Source: UBA5972 sp964637875 (lineage in GTDB: Bacteria; Pseudomonadota; Alphaproteobacteria; Rhodobacterales; Rhodobacteraceae). From it: a stretch of 17,096 nucleotides of DNA. Made by a program: the position numbers and the translations under genes. Under the pieces are notes generated by a model, which was not told the DNA's origin, searched no databases, and worked only from the letters and a program-made list of their open reading frames with translations. Of the stretch, positions 1-6,450 are shown in pieces. The stretch covers positions 1 through 17,096 of the forward strand of contig CAZWXK010000050.1 in assembly GCA_964637875.1 (NCBI GenBank), read 5' to 3'. The first letter of the stretch is position 1. Each line of letters starts with the position of its first letter.

Positions 1-5
1 GACAG

Positions 6-95
6 TGGCGGAGAGACAGGGATTCGAACCCTGGGTGGGGTCGCCCCCACAACGGTTTTCGAGACCGCCCCGTTCGACCACTCCGGCACCTCTCC
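6..95 (-). tRNA. tRNA-Ser (anticodon CGA)
   Basis: On the minus strand the 90-nt sequence folds as a class II tRNA. A 7-bp acceptor stem pairs GGAGAGG with TCTCTCC, followed by discriminator G and an encoded CCA (plus-strand tgg at 6-8). The anticodon loop is CTCGAAA, which gives anticodon CGA reading UCG serine codons. A long variable arm with a GTGGGG/CCCCAC stem is typical of tRNA-Ser. The T-loop GGTTCGAATCC is canonical. The gene is complete, and it lies downstream of, and on the same strand as, the TPR-sulfotransferase gene. Confidence 0.97.
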
Positions 96-122
96 GCAAG
101 GTGTTCTGGTCGGAACGCGGCG

Positions 123-151
123 TATGTAATCCGGCTGGCGTCTCAGGGCAA
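123..151 (-). promoter_or_regulatory. candidate promoter of tRNA-Ser
   Basis: Minus-strand TTGCCC (plus 146-151), a 17-bp spacer, and TACATA (plus 123-128) lie about 28 bp upstream of the mature tRNA 5' end. Spacing fits a sigma70-type promoter, but the -10 box is a weak match. This is seen by eye only. Confidence 0.35.
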
Positions 152-170
152 GTGGTGATTTTGCCTCGCG

Positions 171-196
171 CGCCGGATCCCGCCGCCGGATCCCGC
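171..196. repeat. 13-bp perfect tandem duplication
   Basis: CGCCGGATCCCGC occurs twice head to tail (171-183 and 184-196), directly after the stop codon of the TPR-sulfotransferase gene. It is probably a replication-slippage duplication. I see no T-run that would make it a terminator. Confidence 0.7.
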
Positions 197-197
197 C

Positions 198-2120
198 TCA
201 GAGGCGCCCGGCGCGCTCGAGTATCTCGACCAGCGGGGCAAGCTGGCGTTCGTATCTTTTCCATCCCCTGACCGAGCTCTGATATATCCGCTCGCGGACC
301 TGTCCGACGCTTGCCGTCTTGACCACGCCTTTGGCCTTGTGAAACTCCAGCACGGCCGGATCCCATTCCAGGCCGCAGGCATCCAGCAGGCGGCGGGCCT
401 CGTCCCGCGGGTTGCGGGTCAGTTCCTCGTACGAGCAGTTGTACACGCCCCCCGGCAGTGTCGATTCCCAGTGATCCATCAGGTCGCGATAGATCAGGTA
501 GAAACGCGCCAGTTCCCCGAGGTCATAGGCATAGGCATGGCCGTGGGTCGAAAAATGGTTTTTCCATATCGACAGGCAGATGTCGCGGGGGTCGCGCTGC
601 ATGTTGATGATGGTGGCGTTGGGAAAGGCAGTTCGCACCAGACCCAGCCAGAAGAAATTCGCAGGCATCTTGTCCACCACGCGGGCGGCCTGTGGGCCAT
701 AGCGGTCAAGGCGGGCCAGATAATCGGTGGCGAAATCGGTCAGGTCGGGGAAGGGGTGGTGTTCGAAGCGATCGAGATTGGCCTCGCCAAAGCGGGTGAC
801 AAGGGTCTGCTCGCCGGCGCCGGCCGCCTGGCTGTGGCTGGCGATGATCCGTTCGGCCAGCGTCGTGCCCGAGCGCATCATGCCCACGATCAGAACCGGC
901 TTGCGGCTGGGATTGCCGGCACCTGCGTGTGCGGCAAGGAAATCGGCGTCGAAAATCCGTTTGATGCGGGCGGCCTGTTCCTCGTGCATGGCGATATCAT
1001 AGTCGAAGTCGCGCCGGCGGATGGCATTGGCCTCGCGCCAGTGTTCGAAGGCCGCGTCGTGATCGCCGGTATCCTCGCGCGTCTTGCCCAGGGCAAAGCC
1101 CAGATGCATGCGCGCCGCGCTGTCGGGCGGGGCCTTGGCCAGCGCCTGTTCCATGCGCGCGATCTCGGGCTCGTCGCCGCGGAACCTTTTCAGCGTGGTG
1201 ATGGTGCGCCACGCCTCGGCATTGTCGGGGTCGATCTCGCAGGCGCGCGTCAGGGCGTCCAGCGCCTCGTCCAGCCGGCCCAGGGCGCTGAGCTGTACGC
1301 CCAGCCGGTACCATGTCTCGCTGTTGTCGGGCGCCAGTTCGACCGCCCGGCGGAGATAGCCGACGGCGCGCTCGGTCTGGTCCAGCGCGTCATGGGCATA
1401 GGCCAGATTGGTCAGGGTGACGGGATTGTCCGGGTCGATCTCGAGCGCCTGTTCGAAACAGGCAATGGCCTCCTGCGTCTTGTTCAGATCCTTGAGGATC
1501 GTGGCCTTGCTGTTCAGGGCGGTGGCATGTCTGGGATCCAGTGCAAGGGCCTGTTCGGTGCTTTCCAGCGCCTCGGACAGCCGGCCGATCTGGGTCAGCG
1601 CGATACCGCGGTTCTGGTGGGCCTCGACAAGGTCGGGCTTGATGGCGATCGCGCGGTCCAGGGCCGCGAGCGCCTGTTCCGGCTGACCCAGTTGCAGCAG
1701 CACGCCGCCCAGATTTCCATGCGCCTCGGCGAAACCCGGGCGGAGCCGGGTTGCGGCCCGGAATGCGGCGGCGGCGTCCTTCATCTGGCCCTGCTGAACC
1801 AGCGCCATGCCCAGGATGTTGTGCAGAACCGGCTCTTTCGGGGCCTTGCCCAGCAGAAGGCGCGCCATGTCGGCGGCGGCCGCGGGCCGGCCCGACTGAA
1901 ACAGGCGGACCAGTTCGTTCACCTCGGCCTGGGTCAGCGCGCCACCGTGGATTCCCATCTGCCTCTGAAGGCGCCTGAGGGCCTTTTTCGCGCCGCCATG
2001 GCCCGGCATCCGGGACAATATCCTGGCATAGAGTGCCGCTGCCCGTTGCAGGTCGCCCGCCTTTTGCGCGGTTTCGGCCTCGGCCATGATCTGCCTGACG
2101 GTTCGGGTCTTTGGTGCCAT
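198..2120 (-). CDS. TPR-repeat sulfotransferase fusion protein
   Basis: This is a 640-residue protein. Residues about 10-375 are tandem tetratricopeptide repeats, with recurrent patterns such as EALxxxxxAxxLxPxxxxxxxxLG. Residues about 405-640 are a sulfotransferase domain. The PAPS 5'-phosphosulfate loop is PVLIVGMMRSGTTL (from residue 408) and the 3'-phosphate motif is QRDPRD (R509-D513) within NMQRDPRDICLSIW. Family knowledge says the domain transfers sulfate from PAPS, and the TPRs probably hold a protein or glycan acceptor; the substrate is unknown. I chose the ATG at 2120 because GAGGG lies 9 nt upstream. An in-frame ATG at 2165 would add 15 residues. The upstream region runs into the assembly gap, so its promoter is not visible. 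The cytoplasm is the likely location, since no signal peptide is seen. Confidence 0.85.
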   Translation of the reverse strand: MAPKTRTVRQIMAEAETAQKAGDLQRAAALYARILSRMPGHGGAKKALRRLQRQMGIHGGALTQAEVNELVRLFQSGRPAAAADMARLLLGKAPKEPVLHNILGMALVQQGQMKDAAAAFRAATRLRPGFAEAHGNLGGVLLQLGQPEQALAALDRAIAIKPDLVEAHQNRGIALTQIGRLSEALESTEQALALDPRHATALNSKATILKDLNKTQEAIACFEQALEIDPDNPVTLTNLAYAHDALDQTERAVGYLRRAVELAPDNSETWYRLGVQLSALGRLDEALDALTRACEIDPDNAEAWRTITTLKRFRGDEPEIARMEQALAKAPPDSAARMHLGFALGKTREDTGDHDAAFEHWREANAIRRRDFDYDIAMHEEQAARIKRIFDADFLAAHAGAGNPSRKPVLIVGMMRSGTTLAERIIASHSQAAGAGEQTLVTRFGEANLDRFEHHPFPDLTDFATDYLARLDRYGPQAARVVDKMPANFFWLGLVRTAFPNATIINMQRDPRDICLSIWKNHFSTHGHAYAYDLGELARFYLIYRDLMDHWESTLPGGVYNCSYEELTRNPRDEARRLLDACGLEWDPAVLEFHKAKGVVKTASVGQVRERIYQSSVRGWKRYERQLAPLVEILERAGRL

Positions 2121-2195
2121 TTCCGGGTTCCCTCGCTGGCCTGTCGGTGCCGTCTCATAGCCCATCGAGAGGGGCGCGTGCAATCGCCAGCGGTT

Positions 2196-2295
2196 NNNNN
2201 NNNNNNNNNNNNNNNNNNNNNNNNNNNNNNNNNNNNNNNNNNNNNNNNNNNNNNNNNNNNNNNNNNNNNNNNNNNNNNNNNNNNNNNNNNNNNNN
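2196..2295. other. assembly gap (100 N)
   Basis: Exactly 100 Ns separate the TPR-sulfotransferase 5' side from the rplU promoter. A run of this round length is the usual placeholder for a scaffold join of unknown size. Open frames that read through the Ns are not evidence of coding. The remaining non-coding sequence of this intergenic stretch is 2121-2195 on the left, in which I see only the ribosome-binding region of the sulfotransferase gene, and 2296-2520 on the right, which holds the rplU promoter and leader. Confidence 0.98.
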
Positions 2296-2323
2296 ACGGG
2301 CGATGGAACGGGGCCGACGGGGC

Positions 2324-2352
2324 TTGACATCAGGCGCGCGATTCACGATATA
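2324..2352 (+). promoter_or_regulatory. sigma70-type promoter of rplU-rpmA
   Basis: A consensus TTGACA (2324-2329), a 17-bp spacer and GATATA (2347-2352) form the best promoter match in the window. Transcription should start near 2359, leaving a leader of about 160 nt before rplU. A strong promoter suits a ribosomal protein operon. Confidence 0.75.
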
Positions 2353-2358
2353 CCGCCA

Positions 2359-2520
2359 TCTCCCGGGGCATCCCTGTCGCGGGCTGAATGGAAACCACGC
2401 CCTGAAACAGGGGCGCGCTGTCCGAAGGCGCCGCAAGGCATGAACGCCCGCGCAGACCGGTCGCAAGACCGATTTCGGGGGGGCCACAGAGACGCGGATG
2501 AATGAAAAGGAAATCTGCGC
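2359..2520 (+). promoter_or_regulatory. structured 5' leader of rplU
   Basis: The leader contains a hairpin CCCTG-AAA-CAGGG (2400-2412, extended by CG/CG at 2398-2399 and 2414-2415 around one bulged G). It also contains a GNRA-type hairpin CGGTC-GCAA-GACCG (2458-2471). A Shine-Dalgarno sequence AAGGA (2507-2511) lies 9 nt before the rplU ATG. An in-frame 21-codon reading frame (2440-2505) ends just before that ribosome-binding site. Ribosomal protein leaders are often autoregulatory; that role here is inference. Confidence 0.45.
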
Positions 2521-3180
2521 ATGTTCGCAGTGCTGAAAACTGGTGGCAAGCAGTACAAGGTTGCCAGCGGCGATGTCCTGAAGGTTGAAAGACTTGCAGG
2601 CAATGCCGGAGACAAGGTTCAGTTCAACGAGGTTCTGATGCTGGGCGGCGACAAGGTTGTTGTCGGCGCGCCCCTGGTCGAGGATGCCGCCGTTCAGGCC
2701 GAGATCATCGACCAGATCAAGGGACCCAAGCTGATTCATTACGTGCGCCGTCGGCGCAAGCATTCGAGCCAGCGCAAGAAGGGTCATCGCCAGCAGCTGA
2801 CCGTTCTGCGCGTGACCGAGATCCTTGCAAGCGGCGCATCCGGGTCGGGCGTTGCCGCCGCTGTCGGCGCCGGGTCGGTCAAGGTGGACGCCCCCGCAGC
2901 CGGGGCAGAAAAGCCGGCTGCGAAGAAAACCGCCAAGCCGGCCGCTGATAAGCCCAGGAAGGCCGCGGCCCCTGCCGGTGAGGACGACCTCAAGGTTCTG
3001 TCGGGTGTCGGCCCGGCACTGGAAAAGAAACTCAAGGAAGCGGGTGTCACCACGCTTGCGCAGATCGCGGAATGGACCGAAGATCACATCTCTGCTATCG
3101 AGGAAAAGATCGGGGCCAAGGGCAAGGCCGCGCGTGAAGGCTGGGTCGAACAGGCCCGCGAACTGGTCGAAGGCAAGTAA
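2521..3180 (+). CDS. rplU: 50S ribosomal protein bL21 with C-terminal helix-hairpin-helix extension
   Basis: Residues 1-103 are a full bL21: it starts MFAVLKTGGKQYKV and carries the basic rRNA-binding stretch RRRRKHSSQRKKGHRQ and the ending LTVLRVTEI. bL21 is usually about 100 residues, but this protein is 219. An Ala/Lys/Pro-rich linker (about 120-155) leads into a domain starting DDLKVLSGVGPALEKKLKEAGVTT (about 156-219). The GVGPALEKKL pattern is a helix-hairpin-helix, as in non-specific nucleic-acid-binding modules. The start is fixed by AAGGA at 2507-2511. It is the first gene of rplU-rpmA, with 11 bp between the genes. From memory, other Rhodobacterales L21 proteins carry a similar tail. 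The tail's function is unknown; a role in rRNA contact or assembly is inference. Confidence 0.95.
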   Translation: MFAVLKTGGKQYKVASGDVLKVERLAGNAGDKVQFNEVLMLGGDKVVVGAPLVEDAAVQAEIIDQIKGPKLIHYVRRRRKHSSQRKKGHRQQLTVLRVTEILASGASGSGVAAAVGAGSVKVDAPAAGAEKPAAKKTAKPAADKPRKAAAPAGEDDLKVLSGVGPALEKKLKEAGVTTLAQIAEWTEDHISAIEEKIGAKGKAAREGWVEQARELVEGK

Positions 3181-3191
3181 GGAGAAGCGAC

Positions 3192-3461
3192 ATGGCACAT
3201 AAAAAAGCAGGCGGTTCATCCCGTAACGGTCGCGACTCGGCCGGTCGCCGCCTTGGCGTCAAGAAATTCGGTGGCGAAGCCGTCATTCCCGGCAACATCA
3301 TCGTGCGTCAGCGCGGCACCAAGTGGTGGCCGGGCGAGGGCGTTGGCCTGGGCCGCGACCACACCATCTTTGCGACTGTCGAGGGTCAGGTGAAATTTCA
3401 CAAGGGCCTCAAGGGCCGCACCTTCATTTCGGTACTTCCGATGGCGGAGGCCGCAGAGTAA
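3192..3461 (+). CDS. rpmA: 50S ribosomal protein bL27
   Basis: An 89-residue protein of normal bL27 length starts MAHKKAGGSSRNGRDSAGRRLGVK and continues with GGEAVIPGNIIVRQRGTKWWPG, both diagnostic of the family. The flexible basic N-terminus reaches toward the peptidyl-transferase centre in known ribosomes. No N-terminal cleavage extension of the Firmicutes type is present. AAGGAG (3179-3184) overlaps the rplU stop and sits 7 nt before the ATG, so it is translated from the rplU transcript. It is followed by a strong terminator, making rplU-rpmA a closed two-gene operon. Confidence 0.98.
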   Translation: MAHKKAGGSSRNGRDSAGRRLGVKKFGGEAVIPGNIIVRQRGTKWWPGEGVGLGRDHTIFATVEGQVKFHKGLKGRTFISVLPMAEAAE

Positions 3462-3489
3462 GCCGAACCCGGCAAGGACAGGAATTCAG

Positions 3490-3525
3490 GGGATCGGTGA
3501 AAAATCACCGGTCCCTTTTCTTTTT
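3490..3525 (+). terminator. intrinsic terminator of rplU-rpmA
   Basis: An 11-bp stem (3490-3500 with 3505-3515, including one T-G pair) has an AAAA loop and is followed directly by TTTTCTTTTT (3516-3525). This is a textbook Rho-independent terminator 28 bp after the rpmA stop. Confidence 0.93.
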
Positions 3526-3544
3526 CGGCGGATGTTCATCCCGG

Positions 3545-3562
3545 TTTCACCCGAATGTGAAA
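3545..3562. repeat. inverted repeat upstream of the GNAT gene
   Basis: TTTCAC-CCGAAT-GTGAAA is a perfect 6-bp dyad with a 6-bp spacer in the AT-richer 92-bp gap before the acetyltransferase gene. It has operator-like geometry. No promoter could be confidently placed around it. Confidence 0.35.
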
Positions 3563-3617
3563 TTGCAAAAACGGAATTCATCCCCATTTCAGAACTGTCG
3601 TTCAAGGGAGGTTGAGC

Positions 3618-4196
3618 GTGAGAGCAGAAGATTTCAGGACAACACAGGACGACAGCCAGCCCGAATTGTCCCAGCAGCCCATCGAGGCCGAACGCATCGT
3701 TCTGCGCCCCTTGCGCAACAGCGATGCCGAACTGGTCGCCCGCCATGCGGGTGACCGGCGCATTGCCCAGATGACCTGTGCGGTGCCCTTTCCGATGTCG
3801 CTCGAGGCGGCCGAGGAATATGTCGCGCGCGCGCTAGACACCGACCGGGTCGAGGATATCTGGGTCATCGACGGCACCCCCGGCGGGGCCGCGCCCTTTC
3901 TGGGCGTGATCTCGTTGCGCTATCTGGGGCGCGATCAGTCCGAGGTCGATTACTGGGTCGCGCCGACCTTCTGGAACCGCGGCTATGCGTCCGAGGCGCT
4001 GCGCGCGCTGCTGGAGGCCAACCCCCATGACAACCGTTCGGTCGTGGCCTCGGTGTTTCAGGACAACCCCGCCTCGGCGCGGGTGCTGACGGGTGCCGGT
4101 TTCACCTGTCTGGGCGAGGCCGAGGCCTTTTCGCTGGCCCGTGGCAAACATGTCCCGACATGGACCTATCTGAAAACCCTTGAAGGGGATGGCTGA
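3618..4196 (+). CDS. GNAT-family N-acetyltransferase (RimJ/RimL type)
   Basis: This is a 192-residue GNAT protein. IEAERIVLRPLRNSDAELVARH is the usual RimJ/RimL-like beginning. YWVAPTFWNRGYASEALRALL holds the acetyl-CoA pyrophosphate loop (form N-R-G-Y-A). VFQDNPASARVLTGAGF is the conserved late motif in which Asn and Ser position the cofactor. It transfers acetyl from acetyl-CoA to an amine; the acceptor is not predictable, and alpha-amino groups of ribosomal proteins are one option given the rpmA and obgE neighbours. I chose GTG at 3618 because GGAGG (3607-3611) lies 6 nt upstream. An in-frame TTG at 3612 abuts the same Shine-Dalgarno and is too close. It lies after the rpmA terminator, so it needs its own promoter. 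Confidence 0.9.
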   Translation: MRAEDFRTTQDDSQPELSQQPIEAERIVLRPLRNSDAELVARHAGDRRIAQMTCAVPFPMSLEAAEEYVARALDTDRVEDIWVIDGTPGGAAPFLGVISLRYLGRDQSEVDYWVAPTFWNRGYASEALRALLEANPHDNRSVVASVFQDNPASARVLTGAGFTCLGEAEAFSLARGKHVPTWTYLKTLEGDG

Positions 4197-4245
4197 GTCG
4201 CCGAATCGCGGTGGCGAATATGGCAAATTCAAACGTGAATGGCGC

Positions 4246-4273
4246 GGCGCGGGTGATTGAATGATCCCGCGCC
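4246..4273. repeat. GC-rich hairpin between the GNAT gene and obgE
   Basis: GGCGCGGG (4246-4253) pairs with CCCGCGCC (4266-4273) over a 12-nt loop. No T-run follows, so it is a poor intrinsic terminator. It overlaps the candidate obgE promoter. Confidence 0.45.
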
Positions 4274-4285
4274 CTCGCTTATGCA
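4257..4285 (+). promoter_or_regulatory. weak candidate promoter of obgE
   Basis: TTGAAT (4257-4262), a 17-bp spacer and TATGCA (4280-4285) would start transcription close to the obgE ATG at 4307. Matches are moderate and the call rests on spacing alone. Confidence 0.3.
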
Positions 4286-4306
4286 GTTGGGGCAAAGGGG
4301 TCCGTA

Positions 4307-5347
4307 ATGAAGTTTCTCGATCTGGCCAAGGTAACGATACGCTCGGGTGCTGGCGGCAATGGCTGCGTCAGCTTCCGGCGCGAGAAATATATCGAATATG
4401 GCGGTCCCGACGGCGGCGATGGCGGGCGTGGCGGCGATGTCTGGGTCGAGGCCGTGGACGGGCTGAACACGCTGATCGATTTTCGCTATCAGCAGCATTT
4501 CTTTGCGGGCAATGGCCGCCCCGGCATGGGGCAGGCGCGCACGGGCAAAAATGGCGATGACATCGTGCTGCGCGTGCCCGTGGGCACCGAGGTGCTGGAC
4601 GAAGACGGCGAAACCGTGATTGCCGACATGACCGAACTTGGCCAGCGCGTGCTGCTGGCAAAGGGGGGCAATGGCGGCTTTGGCAACCTGCATTTCAAGT
4701 CATCCACCAACCAGGCGCCGCGGCGGGCCAATTCAGGCCAGCCGGCCATAGAACGCGTGGTCTGGCTGCGGCTGAAACTGATTGCCGATGCGGGGCTTCT
4801 GGGCCTGCCCAATGCGGGCAAGTCCACCTTTCTTGCGGCAACATCGAATGCGCGGCCCAAGATTGCCGACTATCCCTTTACCACGCTTCACCCCAATCTG
4901 GGGGTGGTCAAGGTGGACGGCGCCGAATTTGTCATCGCCGATATTCCGGGCCTGATCGCCGGCGCGCATGAGGGCCACGGCCTTGGCGACCGCTTTCTGG
5001 GGCATGTGGAACGGTGCTCGGTTCTGCTGCATCTGGTCGATGCCACGGCCGAGGATGTGGCGGGCGACTATGCCACCATCATCAACGAATTGCGGCAATA
5101 TGGGGGGCATCTGGCCGACAAGCCGCGCGTGACCGTGCTGAACAAGGTCGATGCGCTGGACGGGGAACAGCGCGAGGTCAGACGAGCCGCGCTCGAGGCC
5201 GCCCATGGCGGGCCGGTCATGCTGATGTCGTCGGTTTCGGGTCAGGGCGTGCGGGATGTGCTGCGTGCGCTCAGCCGCCAGATCCGCCGCGACCGGCAGG
5301 ACGAGGCCGCCGCCCTTGCCCCCGAGGAGGACGAATGGCGGCCCTGA
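4307..5347 (+). CDS. obgE: Obg/CgtA ribosome-assembly GTPase
   Basis: This 346-residue protein has a Gly-rich Obg fold (about 1-158: MKFLDLAKVTIRSGAGGNG, GGDGGRGGDVWVEA, AKGGNGGFGN). A GTPase domain follows with G1 GLPNAGKST (166-174), switch I DYPFTTLHPNLGVV, G3 DIPGLI (from D212), G4 NKVD (from N279) and G5 SSVSGQGV. Only a short acidic tail follows, so the long C-terminal domain of some Obg proteins is absent. Obg GTPases act in late 50S assembly and growth-rate control, which fits rplU and rpmA nearby, a placement seen in many bacteria. The Shine-Dalgarno is weak (AAGGGG, 4295-4300). Its end overlaps the proB start by 13 bp, implying coupled translation. Confidence 0.97.
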   Translation: MKFLDLAKVTIRSGAGGNGCVSFRREKYIEYGGPDGGDGGRGGDVWVEAVDGLNTLIDFRYQQHFFAGNGRPGMGQARTGKNGDDIVLRVPVGTEVLDEDGETVIADMTELGQRVLLAKGGNGGFGNLHFKSSTNQAPRRANSGQPAIERVVWLRLKLIADAGLLGLPNAGKSTFLAATSNARPKIADYPFTTLHPNLGVVKVDGAEFVIADIPGLIAGAHEGHGLGDRFLGHVERCSVLLHLVDATAEDVAGDYATIINELRQYGGHLADKPRVTVLNKVDALDGEQREVRRAALEAAHGGPVMLMSSVSGQGVRDVLRALSRQIRRDRQDEAAALAPEEDEWRP

Positions 5348-6450
5348 ACCCCCTTGCGAATGTGCGCCGTCTGGTCGTCAAGATCGGCTCGGCATTGCTG
5401 GTCGAACGCGACAGCGGCGCGTTGCGCATCGACTGGCTGCGGGCGCTTGCGGCGGATATTCTTGACGCGCGCAAAAAGGGGCGTGACGTGATGATCGTGT
5501 CGTCGGGCTCGATCGCACTGGGGCGCAAGGTGCTGGGCCTGCCCGACGGCACGCTTGCGCTGGAACGCAGCCAGGCCGCCGCCGCCGTGGGCCAGATCAG
5601 GCTGGCTCGCGCCTATGAAGAGGCGCTGGCGCCTTTCGGCATCGCCACGGCGCAGGTGCTGGTGACGCTGGAAGACACCGCCGACCGCCGGCGCTATCTG
5701 AACGCGCGGGCGACGCTGGCGACATTGCTGGGCATGGGCGTCGTGCCCATCGTGAACGAAAACGACACCATCGCCACCGACGAGATCCGCTTTGGCGACA
5801 ATGACCGGCTGGCCGCACAGGTGGCAGGCATGGCCGGGGCCGATCTGCTGGTGCTTTTGTCCGATGTTGACGGGTTGTATACCGGCAACCCGATGACCGA
5901 CCCGCAGGCACGCCATATTCCCCGCATCGAACGCATCACCCCCGAAATCGAGGCCGCCGCAGGTGACGCGGTATCGCAATCGGCCAAGGGCGGCATGAAG
6001 ACCAAGCTGATCGCCGCCCGCACCGCCACCGCGGCAGGCTGTGCGATGGTGATCACGCGCGGTGATGTCGCGCGCCCGCTCAAGGCGTTGCAGGAAGGCG
6101 CGCGCCACAGCTGGTTTGCGCCGATGGGCGATCCGCAGGTGGCCCGCAAGCGCTGGATCGCGGCGATGAAGCCAAAGGGCGAGATCATTGTCGATGCAGG
6201 CGCGGCGCGGGCGCTGGGGCAGGGCAAGTCGCTGTTGCCTGCGGGGGTAATCGAGGTTCGCGGCAGCTTTCGCCGGGGCGATCCGGTAACCATTTCAGGG
6301 CCGGACGGCCAGAGGCTGGGCAAGGGGCTGGCCGGCTATGACAGCCTTGAGGCCGACCGCATCAAGGGGCGACATTCACGCGACATTGCCGCCATTCTGG
6401 ACTATCCCGGCAGGGCGGCGCTGATTCACAGGGATGACATGGTGACATGA
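5335..6450 (+). CDS. proB: glutamate 5-kinase
   Basis: ProB phosphorylates L-glutamate with ATP, the first step of proline synthesis. The 371-residue protein has an amino-acid kinase domain (about 10-255) with VVKIGSALL, VSSGSIALG, VPIVNENDTIATDEIRFGDNDRLAA, LLSDVDGLYTGNP and AKGGMKTKL. A C-terminal PUA domain (about 280-365) begins GEIIVDAGAARAL. The full length matches two-domain bacterial ProB, in which proline usually feeds back on the kinase domain. ATG 5335 is preceded by GGAGG (5326-5330) with a tight 4-nt spacer. The gene overlaps obgE by 13 bp and proA by 4 bp (ATGA). Confidence 0.97.
   Translation: MAALNPLANVRRLVVKIGSALLVERDSGALRIDWLRALAADILDARKKGRDVMIVSSGSIALGRKVLGLPDGTLALERSQAAAAVGQIRLARAYEEALAPFGIATAQVLVTLEDTADRRRYLNARATLATLLGMGVVPIVNENDTIATDEIRFGDNDRLAAQVAGMAGADLLVLLSDVDGLYTGNPMTDPQARHIPRIERITPEIEAAAGDAVSQSAKGGMKTKLIAARTATAAGCAMVITRGDVARPLKALQEGARHSWFAPMGDPQVARKRWIAAMKPKGEIIVDAGAARALGQGKSLLPAGVIEVRGSFRRGDPVTISGPDGQRLGKGLAGYDSLEADRIKGRHSRDIAAILDYPGRAALIHRDDMVT

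Noticed and set aside
6..95. tRNA-Ser as an integration (attachment) site of a mobile element
   Set aside because: No integrase, no repeated tRNA 3' end elsewhere in the window, and only five bases lie beyond the tRNA 3' end.
171..196. Tandem 13-bp duplication as the start of a CRISPR or VNTR array
   Set aside because: There are only two copies, with no spacers.
339..2327. Long plus-strand open frame opposite the TPR-sulfotransferase gene
   Set aside because: It is the antisense shadow of a high-GC gene, has no recognisable domain, and partly reads through the N gap.
2155..3219. 354-codon minus-strand frame across rplU and the gap
   Set aside because: It reads through 100 Ns and opposite a certain ribosomal protein gene.
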